A stretch of DNA of 64,000 bases from Ruegeria sp. ANG-S4 (GCF_000814005.1 NZ_JWLK01000002.1:1-64000); one strand, 5' to 3'. Positions 1 to 9,468 are shown, counted from the first letter of the stretch. Numbers and translations: made by a program. The notes: generated from the letters alone by a model not told the origin.

Positions 1-525
1 GGGCTGGTGTTCCTTCGCCAGTGCCTCGACCTGATCATAATCCAGCATGTTGTCCTGCTGGCGCACGCCGTATTGCACGGCGTTGAACCACTTGCCCGAC
101 TGGTTGGGCCTGGCCCCGTGGGTCAGGTGGCCGCCTGCGTCCAGGCTCATGCCCAGAATGGTGTCACCGGGCTTGATCAGCGCCTGAAAAACGCCCTGAT
201 TGGCCTGAGAGCCGGAATTGGGCTGCACATTGGCAAAGCCGCAGCCGAACAGTTCCTTGGCGCGGTCGATGGCCAGGTTTTCTGCGACGTCGACAAACTG
301 GCAGCCGCCATAATAGCGACGACCGGGATAACCTTCGGCGTATTTGTTGGTCATCACCGAGCCCTGCGCTTCCATCACGGCTGCAGAAACGATGTTCTCA
401 GACGCGATCAGCTCGATCTCGTCCCGCTGGCGACCCAGCTCAGAGGTGATCGAACCAAACAACTCGGGGTCGCGATCAGACAGAGACTGGGTGAAAAAAC
501 CGGTGGTTCGCTGTGGGGCATTCAC
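1..525 (-). CDS. glyA: Serine hydroxymethyltransferase (N-terminal 175 residues, cut by window edge)
   Basis: PLP enzyme that interconverts glycine plus methylene-THF and serine; in the serine cycle it is the step that captures C1 units. The reverse strand reads without a stop from a GTG at 525 preceded by a CAGGAG ribosome site, and ends at the window edge. The SHMT signature runs are clear: [27 protein letters not shown], and [14 protein letters not shown]. The catalytic PLP lysine lies beyond the edge. It is the last visible gene of the sgaA-mtkA-mtkB-hprA-glyA series, 84 bases after hprA, so probably co-transcribed. A second, housekeeping glyA elsewhere is possible. The family call is very secure. 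Confidence 0.96.
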   Translation of the reverse strand, partial: MNAPQRTTGFFTQSLSDRDPELFGSITSELGRQRDEIELIASENIVSAAVMEAQGSVMTNKYAEGYPGRRYYGGCQFVDVAENLAIDRAKELFGCGFANVQPNSGSQANQGVFQALIKPGDTILGMSLDAGGHLTHGARPNQSGKWFNAVQYGVRQQDNMLDYDQVEALAKEHQP

Positions 526-609
526 GGTTGGAAACTCCTGTAGATGCAGGGCCAATGCAACCGTGCCGATTGCATCGAAGCTCATGGCCAGCCACTTTTG
601 GCAGGGTCC

Positions 610-1584
610 TCAGATCACCCGATCGCGCGGTTCATGGCCCTGGAAAAAGTCGCTCAGATTGTCGAGGACGCGGAAACCCATTGCCTCGCGCGCCTCTCGT
701 GTTGCGCTGCCCAGATGCGGTAACATCACAAGGTTGTCGCATTGCAACAGGTCCGGGCTCACGCGGGGCTCGCCGTCGAACACGTCCAGCGCGGCACCGC
801 CGATCATGTCGAACATCAGCGCCTGTATCAGGGCCCATTCGTCAACCACTTCGCCGCGCGCTGTGTTGATCAAAAATGCGTCGGGCTTCATGAGGTTCAG
901 CCTTTGCGCGTTGATGAGATGGCGATTTGCGGCACCACCGGGGCAGTGCAGCGAGACGAAATCACACAAAGGCAACAAAGCGTCGACCGAATTCACCTGG
1001 GTCGCGTTGCACGTGGCGAGAAGGTCCCGATCAACCGGGCGGCGATTGTAGACAATGACATTCATTCCGAACCCATGATGGGCGCGGCGAGCCATCTCTT
1101 GGCCGATGCGTCCGTACCCGATGATGCCCAGTGTTTTGCCGCTGACCTTGGTTCCGACCAGATGGGTCGGGCGCCAGCCAGTCCAGTTGCCCGCCCTCAA
1201 CTCGCGCTCGCCTTCTCCGGCCCGGCGGGCCACCATCAACAGCAAGGTCATTGCCAGGTCTGCCGTGCATTCAGACAAAACATCTGGTGTATTTGTGACC
1301 ATCAAACCCATCCCGCGCGCAGACGGTGCGCAGATGTGGCTGTATCCGACACCGTAATTGGCAAGGATTTTTGCCTGAGCGTCCGGTACATCCATGGCTT
1401 CGGCACTGAGCGTATCCGTTACGGTGGGCAGCACCGCATCATGTGATTTCAATGCCTGCCGGATCTCGGCTGGGGACATGGGTTTGTCGCCGGTGTTCAG
1501 CGAGACGTTGTAGTTCTCGGCCAGCTGGGCCTCAACGGCGGCAGGCCAACGACGGGTGACGAGGACGGACGGTTTCGCCATCAC
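610..1584 (-). CDS. hprA: Hydroxypyruvate reductase / D-2-hydroxyacid dehydrogenase
   Basis: 324-residue NAD(P)-dependent D-2-hydroxyacid dehydrogenase. In the serine cycle this enzyme reduces hydroxypyruvate to D-glycerate. Visible signs are the Rossmann motif GIIGYGRIGQEMA near residue 150, the substrate-binding Arg in NTARGEVVDEWAL, the Glu in DGEPRVSPDLL, and the catalytic His in LPHLGSATREAR near the C-terminus. The start overlaps the end of mtkB by 4 bases (ATGA), which points to translational coupling. Family membership alone would also allow glyoxylate reductase or glycerate dehydrogenase; the neighbours sgaA, mtkAB and glyA favour hydroxypyruvate reductase. Confidence 0.9.
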   Translation of the reverse strand: MMAKPSVLVTRRWPAAVEAQLAENYNVSLNTGDKPMSPAEIRQALKSHDAVLPTVTDTLSAEAMDVPDAQAKILANYGVGYSHICAPSARGMGLMVTNTPDVLSECTADLAMTLLLMVARRAGEGERELRAGNWTGWRPTHLVGTKVSGKTLGIIGYGRIGQEMARRAHHGFGMNVIVYNRRPVDRDLLATCNATQVNSVDALLPLCDFVSLHCPGGAANRHLINAQRLNLMKPDAFLINTARGEVVDEWALIQALMFDMIGGAALDVFDGEPRVSPDLLQCDNLVMLPHLGSATREAREAMGFRVLDNLSDFFQGHEPRDRVI

Positions 1585-2471
1585 GCTGCCCTTTCCATAA
1601 CACGCGCAATGGTTTCGCCGATGACCGCCGGGTTTTCGGCAACGGTGACGCCAGCGGCTGACAGGATTTCCACCTTTTCCGAGGCGCTTTCGCCAAAGGC
1701 AGAAATAATGGCGCCCGCATGCCCCATGGTTCGGCCTTTTGGCGCTGTCAGGCCAGCGACATATGCAACCACGGGCTTGGTGATGTGATCACGGATGTAT
1801 TCAGCGGCTTCGGCTTCTTGCGGTCCTCCAATTTCGCCGATCATGGCGATGACATGAGTGTCCTCGTCCTCTTCAAACCTTTGTAGAATGTCCTTGAAGG
1901 ATGATCCGTTTATCGGGTCGCCACCGATGCCCACGCTGGTCGAGACGCCGATGCCGCGTTCTTTCAGTTGCGCAGCAGCCTCGTAGCCAAGCGTGCCAGA
2001 TCGACCGATGATTCCGACATTTCCCGGCAGGTAAATGTGGCCCGGCATGATCCCCAACAGCGCCTTTCCGGGTGAGATTGTGCCCGCACAATTCGGCCCG
2101 GTCAGCACCATCCGTTTGTCCTTGGGGTAGCGGTACATATAGCGTTTGACGCGGATCATGTCCTGCGCCGGAATGCCGTCGGTGATGCAGACGCAATAGC
2201 GAATGCCTGCGTCTGCGGCCTCCATAATCGAATCTGCCGCAAACGGGGGCGGAACGAAGACAAGGCTGGCCTCTGCCCCGGTGGCGTCCACGGCCTGCTT
2301 TACCGTGTCAAAGACCGGCACAGCTTCGACTGTCTCACCGCCCTTTCCGGGCACAACGCCGCCCACGACCTTGGTGCCGTATTGCAGCATGTCCTTTGTG
2401 TGGAAACGTGCCATCCGCCCAGTGATGCCCTGGACGATCACGCGGGTGTCGCGGTCAAGGAGAATGCTCAT
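1581..2471 (-). CDS. mtkB: Malate-CoA ligase subunit alpha (SucD family)
   Basis: 296-residue CoA-binding and phospho-histidine subunit of an ADP-forming acyl-CoA ligase. The Rossmann-like CoA site is at the N-terminus ([18 protein letters not shown]) and the phosphorylated His is in the [15 protein letters not shown] loop near residue 247. By sequence alone it could be succinyl-CoA ligase alpha. The partner mtkA, with sgaA, hprA and glyA in the same overlapping operon, makes malate-CoA ligase (malate thiokinase) of the serine cycle the better call. Overlaps mtkA and hprA by 4 bases each. Malyl-CoA lyase, which would split the product into glyoxylate and acetyl-CoA, is not in the window. Confidence 0.9.
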   Translation of the reverse strand: MSILLDRDTRVIVQGITGRMARFHTKDMLQYGTKVVGGVVPGKGGETVEAVPVFDTVKQAVDATGAEASLVFVPPPFAADSIMEAADAGIRYCVCITDGIPAQDMIRVKRYMYRYPKDKRMVLTGPNCAGTISPGKALLGIMPGHIYLPGNVGIIGRSGTLGYEAAAQLKERGIGVSTSVGIGGDPINGSSFKDILQRFEEDEDTHVIAMIGEIGGPQEAEAAEYIRDHITKPVVAYVAGLTAPKGRTMGHAGAIISAFGESASEKVEILSAAGVTVAENPAVIGETIARVMERAA

Positions 2472-3667
2472 TGCACGGCCCTCATCTTGGTGTTTTGGGA
2501 CAGATCGTTTTTCCAGGCGCCGACGGCCCGCTCTGCGGCTTCCATCAGGGTCGATGCGCGGATGATGGGCAGACCGGATTTGGCGAGGATTTTCTGACCT
2601 TCTTCAACGTTTGTTCCCGCTAGACGCACAACGACGGGAAGGTCGATATCCAGTTCCTTCAAGGCCTGGACGACGCCTTCCGCCACCCAGTCGCAGCGGT
2701 TGATGCCCGCAAATATGTTGACCAGAATGGCCTGAACATTCTGGTCCGAAAGAACCAGGCGGAATGCCTTGGCCACACGTTCCGGAGATGCACCGCCGCC
2801 GATATCCAGAAAGTTTGCGGGTTCGCCGCCCGCAAGCTTGATTGTGTCCATCGTGGCCATGGCCAACCCGGCCCCGTTCACGATGCACCCGATGTTGCCA
2901 TCCAACCCGACATACGAAAGACCGCGATCCGCCGCGCGGCTTTCGCGTGGATCCTCTTGGCTTTTGTCGCGGAGTTCGGCGATCTGGGGATGGCGGAAGA
3001 GCGCGTTGTCGTCAAAGCTCATCTTGGCATCCAACGCCAACACCCGGTCATCGCCGGTAATGACCAGCGGGTTTATTTCGACCATCGTGGCATCAAGGTT
3101 GCTGAAGGCGGCGTAACAGCCCTGCAGTGTCCGAACCATCTGCTGGATCAGCCGGGGCTCCATGCCAAGATCAAATGCAATCTCGCGCGCTTGAAATTCC
3201 TGCAGGCCAACGGCGGGTTCGACGATGGAACGTACAATGCTGTCCGGGCGTTCGGCTGAAATCTCTTCGATTTCCATACCTCCTTCGGACGAGGCAACGA
3301 TCATCACCCGTTGGCTGGACCGGTCCAAGACGAAGCCAAGGTAGATCTCGCGATCTATCGGCACTGCGGCTTCGACGTAGACGCGATATATGCCTTTGCC
3401 TTCGGGACCGGTTTGATGGGTGACCAGCTTGCGGCCAAACATCTCGTCACAGGCTGCGTGTATTTCGTTTTCCGAGTCACAGAGCTTTACTCCGCCAGCC
3501 TTGCCACGACCGCCAGCATGTACCTGTGCCTTTACAACCCATTTATCCCCGCCCAATTCGCGCGCTCGGTAAGCGGCTTGTTCAGGGCTGTATGCCAAGG
3601 CGCCCGCGGGTATTGAGACGCCGAAGTTCGATAGAACCTCTTTTGCCTGATATTCATGGATGTCCAT
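2468..3667 (-). CDS. mtkA: Malate-CoA ligase subunit beta (SucC family, ATP-grasp)
   Basis: About 399 residues, the ATP-grasp subunit that with MtkB makes malyl-CoA from malate, CoA and ATP. Seen: [12 protein letters not shown] at the N-terminus, the ATP-grasp loop [11 protein letters not shown], the metal-binding [17 protein letters not shown], and the glycine-rich [13 protein letters not shown]. The start is set at the ATG at 3667, which sits 7 bases after GGAGG; a GTG two codons upstream is less well placed. Follows sgaA by 28 bases and overlaps mtkB by 4. Succinyl-CoA ligase beta is the alternative, but TCA-cycle sucCD normally lies with mdh or sucAB, which are absent here. Confidence 0.91.
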   Translation of the reverse strand: MDIHEYQAKEVLSNFGVSIPAGALAYSPEQAAYRARELGGDKWVVKAQVHAGGRGKAGGVKLCDSENEIHAACDEMFGRKLVTHQTGPEGKGIYRVYVEAAVPIDREIYLGFVLDRSSQRVMIVASSEGGMEIEEISAERPDSIVRSIVEPAVGLQEFQAREIAFDLGMEPRLIQQMVRTLQGCYAAFSNLDATMVEINPLVITGDDRVLALDAKMSFDDNALFRHPQIAELRDKSQEDPRESRAADRGLSYVGLDGNIGCIVNGAGLAMATMDTIKLAGGEPANFLDIGGGASPERVAKAFRLVLSDQNVQAILVNIFAGINRCDWVAEGVVQALKELDIDLPVVVRLAGTNVEEGQKILAKSGLPIIRASTLMEAAERAVGAWKNDLSQNTKMRAVQ

Positions 3668-3695
3668 CTGCACTCCTCCCGTTCATGCAGTTTGG

Positions 3696-4937
3696 CTAGG
3701 CCGCGATCGACGTGCCGTAGCGGCTTTCGAGTAGTGCCTCGATCTCTTCGAAATCAATGTCAGCCCCTAATTCGCGCATGGCCTCTGCAAAAAGGCGGAC
3801 GATACGGCTGACGGCGTGGTGGTTCAGTTGGTTCAGGATCCCGATGCGAACTTGAACCGGCGCACTCAGGGTTGGCCAGATACCAAAGCCACGCGTCCGG
3901 CAATTCTGAACCAACTCCATCTCGCGCCCCGCCAGGGCAGGTGGCAGATTCAGGACAACAAGACTGGGCATGTCCGAAGTGACCTCGCATCCCAACGCGG
4001 TGACGGCGTCGCGCAAGACCTGTTCATGGGTTCGGTATGAGTTGGACCGCTTTGCCAACCCGTCCTGCAAGGTCAGGCGCAACGCCTCGTGGAATGCCGC
4101 CACAGCGTACCCCGAATGGGTCCGGTGGTAAGTGCCTTTTTCGACATCCTGACCATCTACAATGCCCCAGTGCCGCGCTTCAAAAATCGGATTATGGACA
4201 TAGGAATACGCCCCGGTGGATTTGAGCGTGTCGATATAGGCGTCCGTGAAACTCACGGGGGCATAGGTCAGGGGCAAGCAGCACAGTCCCTTTTGTGGGC
4301 ATGATGCCCATCCGGCAATGCCCGGATAGTCGTCGATCCGGAAGTCATCTACGCCCAAGGACGAGACGGCATCGATAAGACCCATCGCTCCGTGCCGCGC
4401 GCAGGCTTCCGAAAAGCCCCTCAGGTCATTGATGCGGCCCGAACCGGTTTCCCAATGCGCCATGAAAGCCCATTTGGGTTTGTATTGGGCTAGAGCGCTT
4501 TCGATAATCTCGGCAGTGACAGGCTGACCATGAGGCACCTCGACGACCGTCACGCTGGCCGCTTGCGGGTCAATCGGGTTGGCGGCATGTTCGCTGGGTG
4601 TCGCAGCCTTGATCCGCAAGGTGAGCGCGTCAATGCCCGAAAACGTTCCATTCGCAAAAGCAACGACCGTGTCGCCCGGCATGACGGCTGAAAACATCGT
4701 ATCCAGCGCACTCCAACCCGTGCCGGCGACGGCAAAGGTGTAGGTGTTCTTGGTGCCCCATATCTGCCGCAGCATGTGCTTGCACTCAATCATGCCGCGC
4801 AGGACATCGGCCTGCATATGGTCCGCGACCCCGGCGTTCGCAAAGGCCTGCAAAACCCGCGCGTCGGTGTTCCCTGGACCGGGCCCCGCGGCAAGTGTCT
4901 CGGGAATTTCTAGTGTCGGGTAAATCCGAAACGTCAT
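3696..4937 (-). CDS. sgaA: Serine-glyoxylate aminotransferase
   Basis: 413-residue class V PLP aminotransferase that moves the amino group from serine to glyoxylate, giving hydroxypyruvate and glycine; first visible gene of the serine-cycle operon. Motifs: GPGNTDARVL at the N-terminus, the SGT/AGTGWSALD cofactor-phosphate region, the pyridine-nitrogen Asp in LIDAVSSLGVDDFRIDDY, and the Schiff-base Lys in SCPQKGL. The ATG at 4937 follows AGGAGG by 7 bases. The upstream 217 bases are shared with the divergent LuxR gene at 5155 and carry palindromic half-sites, so this is probably the operon promoter. Alanine- or aspartate-glyoxylate activity is the family alternative. Confidence 0.93.
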   Translation of the reverse strand: MTFRIYPTLEIPETLAAGPGPGNTDARVLQAFANAGVADHMQADVLRGMIECKHMLRQIWGTKNTYTFAVAGTGWSALDTMFSAVMPGDTVVAFANGTFSGIDALTLRIKAATPSEHAANPIDPQAASVTVVEVPHGQPVTAEIIESALAQYKPKWAFMAHWETGSGRINDLRGFSEACARHGAMGLIDAVSSLGVDDFRIDDYPGIAGWASCPQKGLCCLPLTYAPVSFTDAYIDTLKSTGAYSYVHNPIFEARHWGIVDGQDVEKGTYHRTHSGYAVAAFHEALRLTLQDGLAKRSNSYRTHEQVLRDAVTALGCEVTSDMPSLVVLNLPPALAGREMELVQNCRTRGFGIWPTLSAPVQVRIGILNQLNHHAVSRIVRLFAEAMRELGADIDFEEIEALLESRYGTSIAA

Positions 4938-5042
4938 GCATTATCCTCCTCAGCACAGGCTCCGGTTTGGCACCTTTTGCCGTGTCCAGCGCAGATAAGC
5001 CGAGACTTGCGCCCCGGCGCAACGTAACTTACTACTGCTTTT

Positions 5043-5125
5043 GGGTATCTAAAGGTGCGGGTTTGAAACTACCCTTATTGGTGGAAATACCGTCGTATAC
5101 CGAAGTAATGCCCACCCATATGGGT
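5043..5125. promoter_or_regulatory. Putative operator array (GGGTA/TACCC half-sites) between sgaA and luxR-type gene
   Basis: The sgaA/luxR divergent spacer contains a perfect 12-base palindrome ACCCATATGGGT at 5114-5125 and a spaced inverted pair GGGTA (5043-5047) and TACCC (5070-5074). The three elements share the same half-site. Inference: binding sites of the adjacent LuxR-type regulator controlling the serine-cycle operon and itself. No direct proof from sequence. Confidence 0.45.
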
Positions 5126-5154
5126 AGGTTCTTGAAAAAAAGGGCGCGAAAACA

Positions 5155-5781
5155 ATGTCCGATCCAATTGTCAGGCCGATCGACATCATGCTCGCGGACA
5201 ACAACCCGCTTGTCCTTTCGGCGATGTCCGAGATTTTTGAACGTGATCCGCGATTCTCGCTTGTTGCCACATCCGCCACGGCGGAGGGGTTTCTGGGGGC
5301 CGCGATGAGAGTCCCCGTCAGGGTCTGCGTGATCTCTTGGACCTTGCCGGTTCTCGGCGCTGCGAAGCTGATCGAAGTTCTGCGCGAGCAGGAGAATGTG
5401 CCGCGCTTTGTCATTTATGGTGATGACGACGGCGATGTGCCACGGTTGGCCATGCAGGCCGGCGCCGCCGGGTTTGCGCCGCGGTCTGGCGAGGTCGAAG
5501 GGCTGCTTGAAACCTGTGCGGACGTTGCGGCGGGCAAGATGGTGTTTCCGTTCATCGACGTCAGAAAAATGCAGCAGGACCCAATTCACACACTGTCCAG
5601 AAAGGAACGCGTGATACTGGAGGCGCTGGCCAAGGGGATGTCGAACCGCGACTTGTCGAAAGAGCTACAGATTTCGACGAACACGGTGAAGTTTCACCTC
5701 TCGAACATCTACGAAAAGCTGTCGGTCAAGAACCGCGCGCAGGCAATTGCTTATTACTATTCTTTCAATCTGGGATCATAA
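5155..5781 (+). CDS. LuxR/NarL-family regulator with degenerate receiver domain
   Basis: 208 residues: an N-terminal receiver-like domain (about 8-125) and a C-terminal LuxR helix-turn-helix (about 147-203: LSRKERVILEALAKGMSNRD, then STNTVKFHLSNIYEKL). The acidic residues at the start (LADNNP, Asp15) remain, but the phospho-acceptor position four residues before the conserved Pro holds Ser61 (VISWTLP) instead of Asp. Thus it is unlikely to be phosphorylated in the usual way, and no histidine kinase gene is adjacent. It is divergent from sgaA with a palindromic spacer, so it probably regulates the serine-cycle operon. AGGG precedes the ATG by 10 bases. Confidence 0.85.
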   Translation: MSDPIVRPIDIMLADNNPLVLSAMSEIFERDPRFSLVATSATAEGFLGAAMRVPVRVCVISWTLPVLGAAKLIEVLREQENVPRFVIYGDDDGDVPRLAMQAGAAGFAPRSGEVEGLLETCADVAAGKMVFPFIDVRKMQQDPIHTLSRKERVILEALAKGMSNRDLSKELQISTNTVKFHLSNIYEKLSVKNRAQAIAYYYSFNLGS

Positions 5782-5969
5782 TTCGTTGTGCTGCGCCAAT
5801 TATATGTGTCGGACCCGGCGGATCACGAAACTCAGCATCTTCGTGAATAAGCCTTCCGAAAGGCAATCGGCGGGCTGGATAGCCGGAATGATCATTTGAA
5901 CAATGTGCTCATTGGCACCATAAGCACTTGAACGCTCTGCCAGGAGCGTAAGACTGAGGAGCCAGACGG

Positions 5970-6983
5970 GTGCAAAAAGTTCTGATAACGGGTACAGCCG
6001 GCTTTATCGGGTTTCATCTTGCCAAGTTGCTGCTCGCGAACGGCGATCGGGTGCATGGTTTTGACGGAATGACGGACTACTACGATGTCCGTTTGAAACA
6101 ACGCCGCCATGCCGCGCTTTTGCAAAGCCCGAATTTTTCGTGCGATGAAGGCATGCTGGAAGACTCCGAAAAGTTGGATGCAGTCGCAGACAGGTTCGAG
6201 CCGGATGTCATCGTGCACCTCGCAGGTCAGGCTGGCGTTCGCCATAGCCTGGAAAACCCGCGTTCCTATATCGAGGGCAACATCGTAGGTACCTTCAACG
6301 TCATGGAGGCAGCACGGCGTCATAGCGTTCAGCACCTGCTGATGGCATCCACCTCATCTGTTTACGGTGCCAATACGGACATGCCGTACAGCGAGTGCGA
6401 TAAGGCAGACACGCAACTGACCATCTACGCCGCAACCAAGAAAGCCAATGAAAGCATGGGACATTCCTATGCACATCTTTGGGGTATTCCCACGACAATG
6501 TTCCGCTTCTTCACGGTCTATGGCACGTGGGGTCGACCCGATCTTGCCTACTACAAATTCGTAGATGCCATTTTGGATGACCGCCCGATTGACATCTATA
6601 ACCACGGAAACATGTACCGTGATTTCACCTATGTTGACGATCTGGTCTGCGCCATATCGCTTCTTATCCAGGCGGTGCCGGTGCGCCCTGACACGCCCGA
6701 AGACATTGAAGAAGGCGATAGTTTGAGCCCGGTCGCCCCATTCCGTATCGTCAATATCGGCAATTCGGACAAAGTGAAATTGCTGGATTTCATCGAGGCT
6801 ATAGAAGACGCGCTGGGCAAAAAGGCCATTAGAAATTACATGGGTATGCAAAAAGGCGACGTACCGGCGACGTGGGCGAACACGGACTTGCTCCAGCGTT
6901 TGACCGGGTATCGCCCGCAGACTGACTTCAACGACGGGATCAGGATGTTCGTTGATTGGTTCCGCGAATATTACGGCAAGTAG
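5970..6983 (+). CDS. NAD-dependent nucleotide-sugar epimerase (UDP-glucuronate 4-epimerase type)
   Basis: 337-residue extended SDR. Seen: Rossmann motif [12 protein letters not shown] at the N-terminus, the catalytic Ser in MASTSSVYG, the YxxxK pair in [10 protein letters not shown], and the substrate loop [19 protein letters not shown] typical of UDP-glucuronate/UDP-galacturonate epimerases used for surface polysaccharide. GTG start at 5970 with TGAGGA 9 bases upstream. The gene stands alone between the luxR gene and the methyltransferase, with no other polysaccharide genes in the window. dTDP-glucose dehydratase is less likely because the DE pair expected after the TSTDEVYG motif is absent. 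Confidence 0.86.
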   Translation: MQKVLITGTAGFIGFHLAKLLLANGDRVHGFDGMTDYYDVRLKQRRHAALLQSPNFSCDEGMLEDSEKLDAVADRFEPDVIVHLAGQAGVRHSLENPRSYIEGNIVGTFNVMEAARRHSVQHLLMASTSSVYGANTDMPYSECDKADTQLTIYAATKKANESMGHSYAHLWGIPTTMFRFFTVYGTWGRPDLAYYKFVDAILDDRPIDIYNHGNMYRDFTYVDDLVCAISLLIQAVPVRPDTPEDIEEGDSLSPVAPFRIVNIGNSDKVKLLDFIEAIEDALGKKAIRNYMGMQKGDVPATWANTDLLQRLTGYRPQTDFNDGIRMFVDWFREYYGK

Positions 6984-7211
6984 ATCCGGTCTGGCTGGCT
7001 TGAACGCCGGGTGACGTAAAGCACCGATTGATCCCCGCGGTTGGGCACCTCTGGCCTTTGATCTTGTCTGGAAACGGCGGTGCGCGTTTGTTCTTCGCAC
7101 GAAAACCCTGCTTTCCGTTCCCATGTCGTTTCCTGCAACGTCACATCGTATTCGGAGACGTCGGCAAAGCTCGAATCCCTCAAAAGTCGTTTGAGATTGG
7201 AGATACGCCCG

Positions 7212-8759
7212 ATGAATATTCGAACAGCTACGCGCTCTGGTGGGCGCTCGGCGCGCCGCGCGATCCGCTCGGCGCCGAACGTCCAAATGCTGCCCGGCCT
7301 GACCCGCAAGATACCAGAGTGCGAGGTCATGGACGGCAGTCAAGTCGAACGGATCGACAATGCCGCAATGGACATCCTTGAAAACGTGGGCGTTCAGTTT
7401 CGCGATCCAATCGCTTTGGAAGACTGGAAGAAGGCCGGCGCCAAAGTCGAGGGAGAGCTTGTCTATCTGGACCGCAACATGGTGCGGGACCTGATCTCGA
7501 CCATCCCTGCGCAGTTTACCTACCACGCCCGCAACCCGGCGAATAACCTCAAGCTTGGTGGAAAGCACTCGGTCTTCGTTCCGATGACAGGTGCGCCATT
7601 CTTGCGCGATCTGGATGATGTTCGCCGAAACCCGCTGCTGGAAGATCTGGCGATGTTCCACAAGTTAAGCCACATGATGCCAGCGATGCACAGTTCGGCG
7701 CATCATATCGTGGAACCGTATGACCATCCCATCAGCCAACGGCATTTGCGCATCACCTATTCGTCGATGAAGTACTCGGACAAGATGTTCATGGGCATGA
7801 CCACGTCACCCAAGAACGCCGAGGACGTCATGGATATGTGCGACATCCTGTTTGGCGAGGGGTTCATCGACGATCACCCGGTCACAACCGGCAACTGCAA
7901 CGGCAACAGCCCGCTTGTCTGGGACGAAACAATGCTGGGCGCGATGCGCGCGTTTTCGCGCCGCAATCAGCCGGTTTTGTGCTCTCCCTTCGTTTTGGGT
8001 GGTGCGAATACGCCCGCGTCTGTTCCTGCCACGGTGGCACAATTGACGGCCGAGGCGTTGTCGGCCTTGGCGTACACGCAAGTCATTCGCAAAGGCGCGC
8101 CGGCGATCTGGGGTCACTATCTGTCAACTGTTTCGATGAAGTCCGGTGCCCCTATGGCTGGTACACCCGAAATCAGCCTTATGAATTTCATGATCGGTCA
8201 GATGGCGCGGTACTATGATGTGCCCTGGCGCACGTCGAACACGTTGGGCGGTGCCAAGACGTTTGACGCGCAGGCGGGATACGAATCCGCTACTACACTT
8301 GGCGCAGTCATTCATGCGGGTGCCAACTATATTTGGCACTCTGCCGGTTGGAACGAAGCCGGTATGCACTGTTCGGTTGCCAAGTTCGTCGTGGACGCGG
8401 AACAATGCGCCATGGCCTACCGAATGGCAGAGGGCCCGAAATGGGATGATTTCGACCAGGCCGTTGCCGCAGTTCCTGACGTAGGCCCCGGCGGCCACTA
8501 TCTGGGCCACCCGCATACGCAGGACAATTTCCAGACCGCGTTCTTCATGCCCGAACTCTTCGACAACAATTCCATTGAACAATGGCAGGCGGAAGGGTGC
8601 GTTGAAATTACCGAGCGTGCTTTGAAGCACGCCAAAAAGCTGTTGGCCGAGTATGAAGAGCCAAAGCTGGACGAAGCAAAAAACGAAGCACTTCTGGACT
8701 ATATTGCGCGGCGCGAGCGCGAAATTCCGGCGGCGGAAGAGTTGAACCAAAGCTACTAG
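7212..8759 (+). CDS. MttB-family (trimethylamine/betaine) methyltransferase, pyrrolysine-free
   Basis: 515 residues, full-length member of the MttB superfamily, cytoplasmic corrinoid-dependent methyltransferases that take a methyl group from a quaternary or tertiary amine. There is no in-frame TAG, so it lacks pyrrolysine and belongs to the non-Pyl branch that includes glycine betaine and proline betaine methyltransferases. Typical segments: PGLTRKIPECEVM, GGANTPASVPATVAQLTAE, and WRTSNTLGGAKTFDAQAGYES. The ATG at 7212 follows GGAG by 9 bases; the reading frame is open further upstream to 7080 but without a ribosome site. A strong terminator follows at once. Neighbour HpbD suggests hydroxyproline betaine or proline betaine as substrate (inference). 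No corrinoid protein gene is in the window. Confidence 0.88.
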   Translation: MNIRTATRSGGRSARRAIRSAPNVQMLPGLTRKIPECEVMDGSQVERIDNAAMDILENVGVQFRDPIALEDWKKAGAKVEGELVYLDRNMVRDLISTIPAQFTYHARNPANNLKLGGKHSVFVPMTGAPFLRDLDDVRRNPLLEDLAMFHKLSHMMPAMHSSAHHIVEPYDHPISQRHLRITYSSMKYSDKMFMGMTTSPKNAEDVMDMCDILFGEGFIDDHPVTTGNCNGNSPLVWDETMLGAMRAFSRRNQPVLCSPFVLGGANTPASVPATVAQLTAEALSALAYTQVIRKGAPAIWGHYLSTVSMKSGAPMAGTPEISLMNFMIGQMARYYDVPWRTSNTLGGAKTFDAQAGYESATTLGAVIHAGANYIWHSAGWNEAGMHCSVAKFVVDAEQCAMAYRMAEGPKWDDFDQAVAAVPDVGPGGHYLGHPHTQDNFQTAFFMPELFDNNSIEQWQAEGCVEITERALKHAKKLLAEYEEPKLDEAKNEALLDYIARREREIPAAEELNQSY

Positions 8760-8777
8760 TTGTTTCCCCAAACTCAC

Positions 8778-8804
8778 CCGCCTGCACAAGCAGGCGGTTT
8801 TTTT
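8778..8804 (+). terminator. Rho-independent terminator after MttB gene
   Basis: Perfect 8-base-pair stem (CCGCCTGC / GCAGGCGG), 4-base loop ACAA, and a run of 7 T. It separates the methyltransferase from the TetR-led unit that follows. Confidence 0.93.
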
Positions 8805-8844
8805 GTCGCTCAGGTACAAGTCGACGGTCGGTTTCGTGAATGAC

Positions 8845-8868
8845 AGGGTAGAGTGATCGCTCTACCCT
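8845..8868. promoter_or_regulatory. 24-bp palindromic operator just upstream of tetR gene
   Basis: AGGGTAGAG at 8845-8853 and CTCTACCCT at 8860-8868 form 9-base perfect arms around tGATCg; only one of the 12 pairs is mismatched. It ends 6 bases before the ATG at 8875, so it overlaps any ribosome site or the transcription start. Length and symmetry fit a TetR-dimer site controlling the tetR-hpbD-SDR-SDR unit. Confidence 0.75.
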
Positions 8869-8874
8869 TCAAGC

Positions 8875-9426
8875 ATGACAACGACACAGCATCGCATAGC
8901 GGAAAGTCTTGATCGCCAATTTGCTGCAATGGGCTTTGCCACTCAGGGTGTCGAGGCCCTGCGGGCGGGAGCAGATGTCTCTCTGCGAACGCTCTACAAG
9001 TATTTCCCAAGCAGAGAGGCGATGGTTGTCGGTGCCCTGGACCATCGGGATCGGACCTATTCCGACTGGATCGCAGGCGGGCCCGAGAATGGCGCAGATC
9101 ACGTCTTGTATCCGCTGTTGCGTCTGGGTGACTGGCTGACAGAGGTGGCCAACACCGGGTGTCTTTTTATGAACGCCCTATCCGCATATCCCGAAAGCAC
9201 AGCAATACGAAGTGCCGTCGAGCGTCATAAATCCCGCTTGCATCAGCATTTCCTGGATCGGCTAACGCATGTTGACCCCTGTTGTGACGCCGCCGCATTG
9301 GCCGATGCGATGCTGTTATTGCACGAAGGGCTCACCGATACGGCGCGGCTGTTTGGCGCAAAGCCCGCAACCCAGTCCGCCCTGCGAAGCGGGCGCAGCA
9401 TTCTTTCGGCCGCTGGGATCGATTGA
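8875..9426 (+). CDS. TetR/AcrR-family transcriptional repressor
   Basis: 183 residues. The N-terminal DNA-binding region has the TetR pattern, with VSLRTLYKYFPSREAMVVGAL as the recognition helix and the conserved YKYF. The C-terminal ligand domain is not assignable to a known ligand. No clear Shine-Dalgarno sequence fits between the palindrome at 8845-8868 and the ATG, so the mRNA may be leaderless or the operator may overlap the ribosome site. It heads a plus-strand run with hpbD and two SDR genes, and likely represses this unit in the absence of a betaine or breakdown product (inference). Confidence 0.87.
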   Translation: MTTTQHRIAESLDRQFAAMGFATQGVEALRAGADVSLRTLYKYFPSREAMVVGALDHRDRTYSDWIAGGPENGADHVLYPLLRLGDWLTEVANTGCLFMNALSAYPESTAIRSAVERHKSRLHQHFLDRLTHVDPCCDAAALADAMLLLHEGLTDTARLFGAKPATQSALRSGRSILSAAGID

Positions 9427-9468
9427 TCCAGCGCAACAATCATTCCTGAAACCATGTCGGAAACGTCA

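Noticed and set aside
7080..7211. Longer reading frame (44 extra codons) upstream of the first MttB gene
   Set aside because: No ribosome site and atypical composition; the ATG at 7212 has GGAG at good distance and matches family N-termini.
5892..7661. Long minus-strand frames across the epimerase and MttB genes
   Set aside because: Shadows of strongly supported plus-strand genes in GC-rich DNA.
7212..8759. Pyrrolysine-containing MttB
   Set aside because: No in-frame TAG interrupts this gene or the copy at 58302; no pyl genes in the window.
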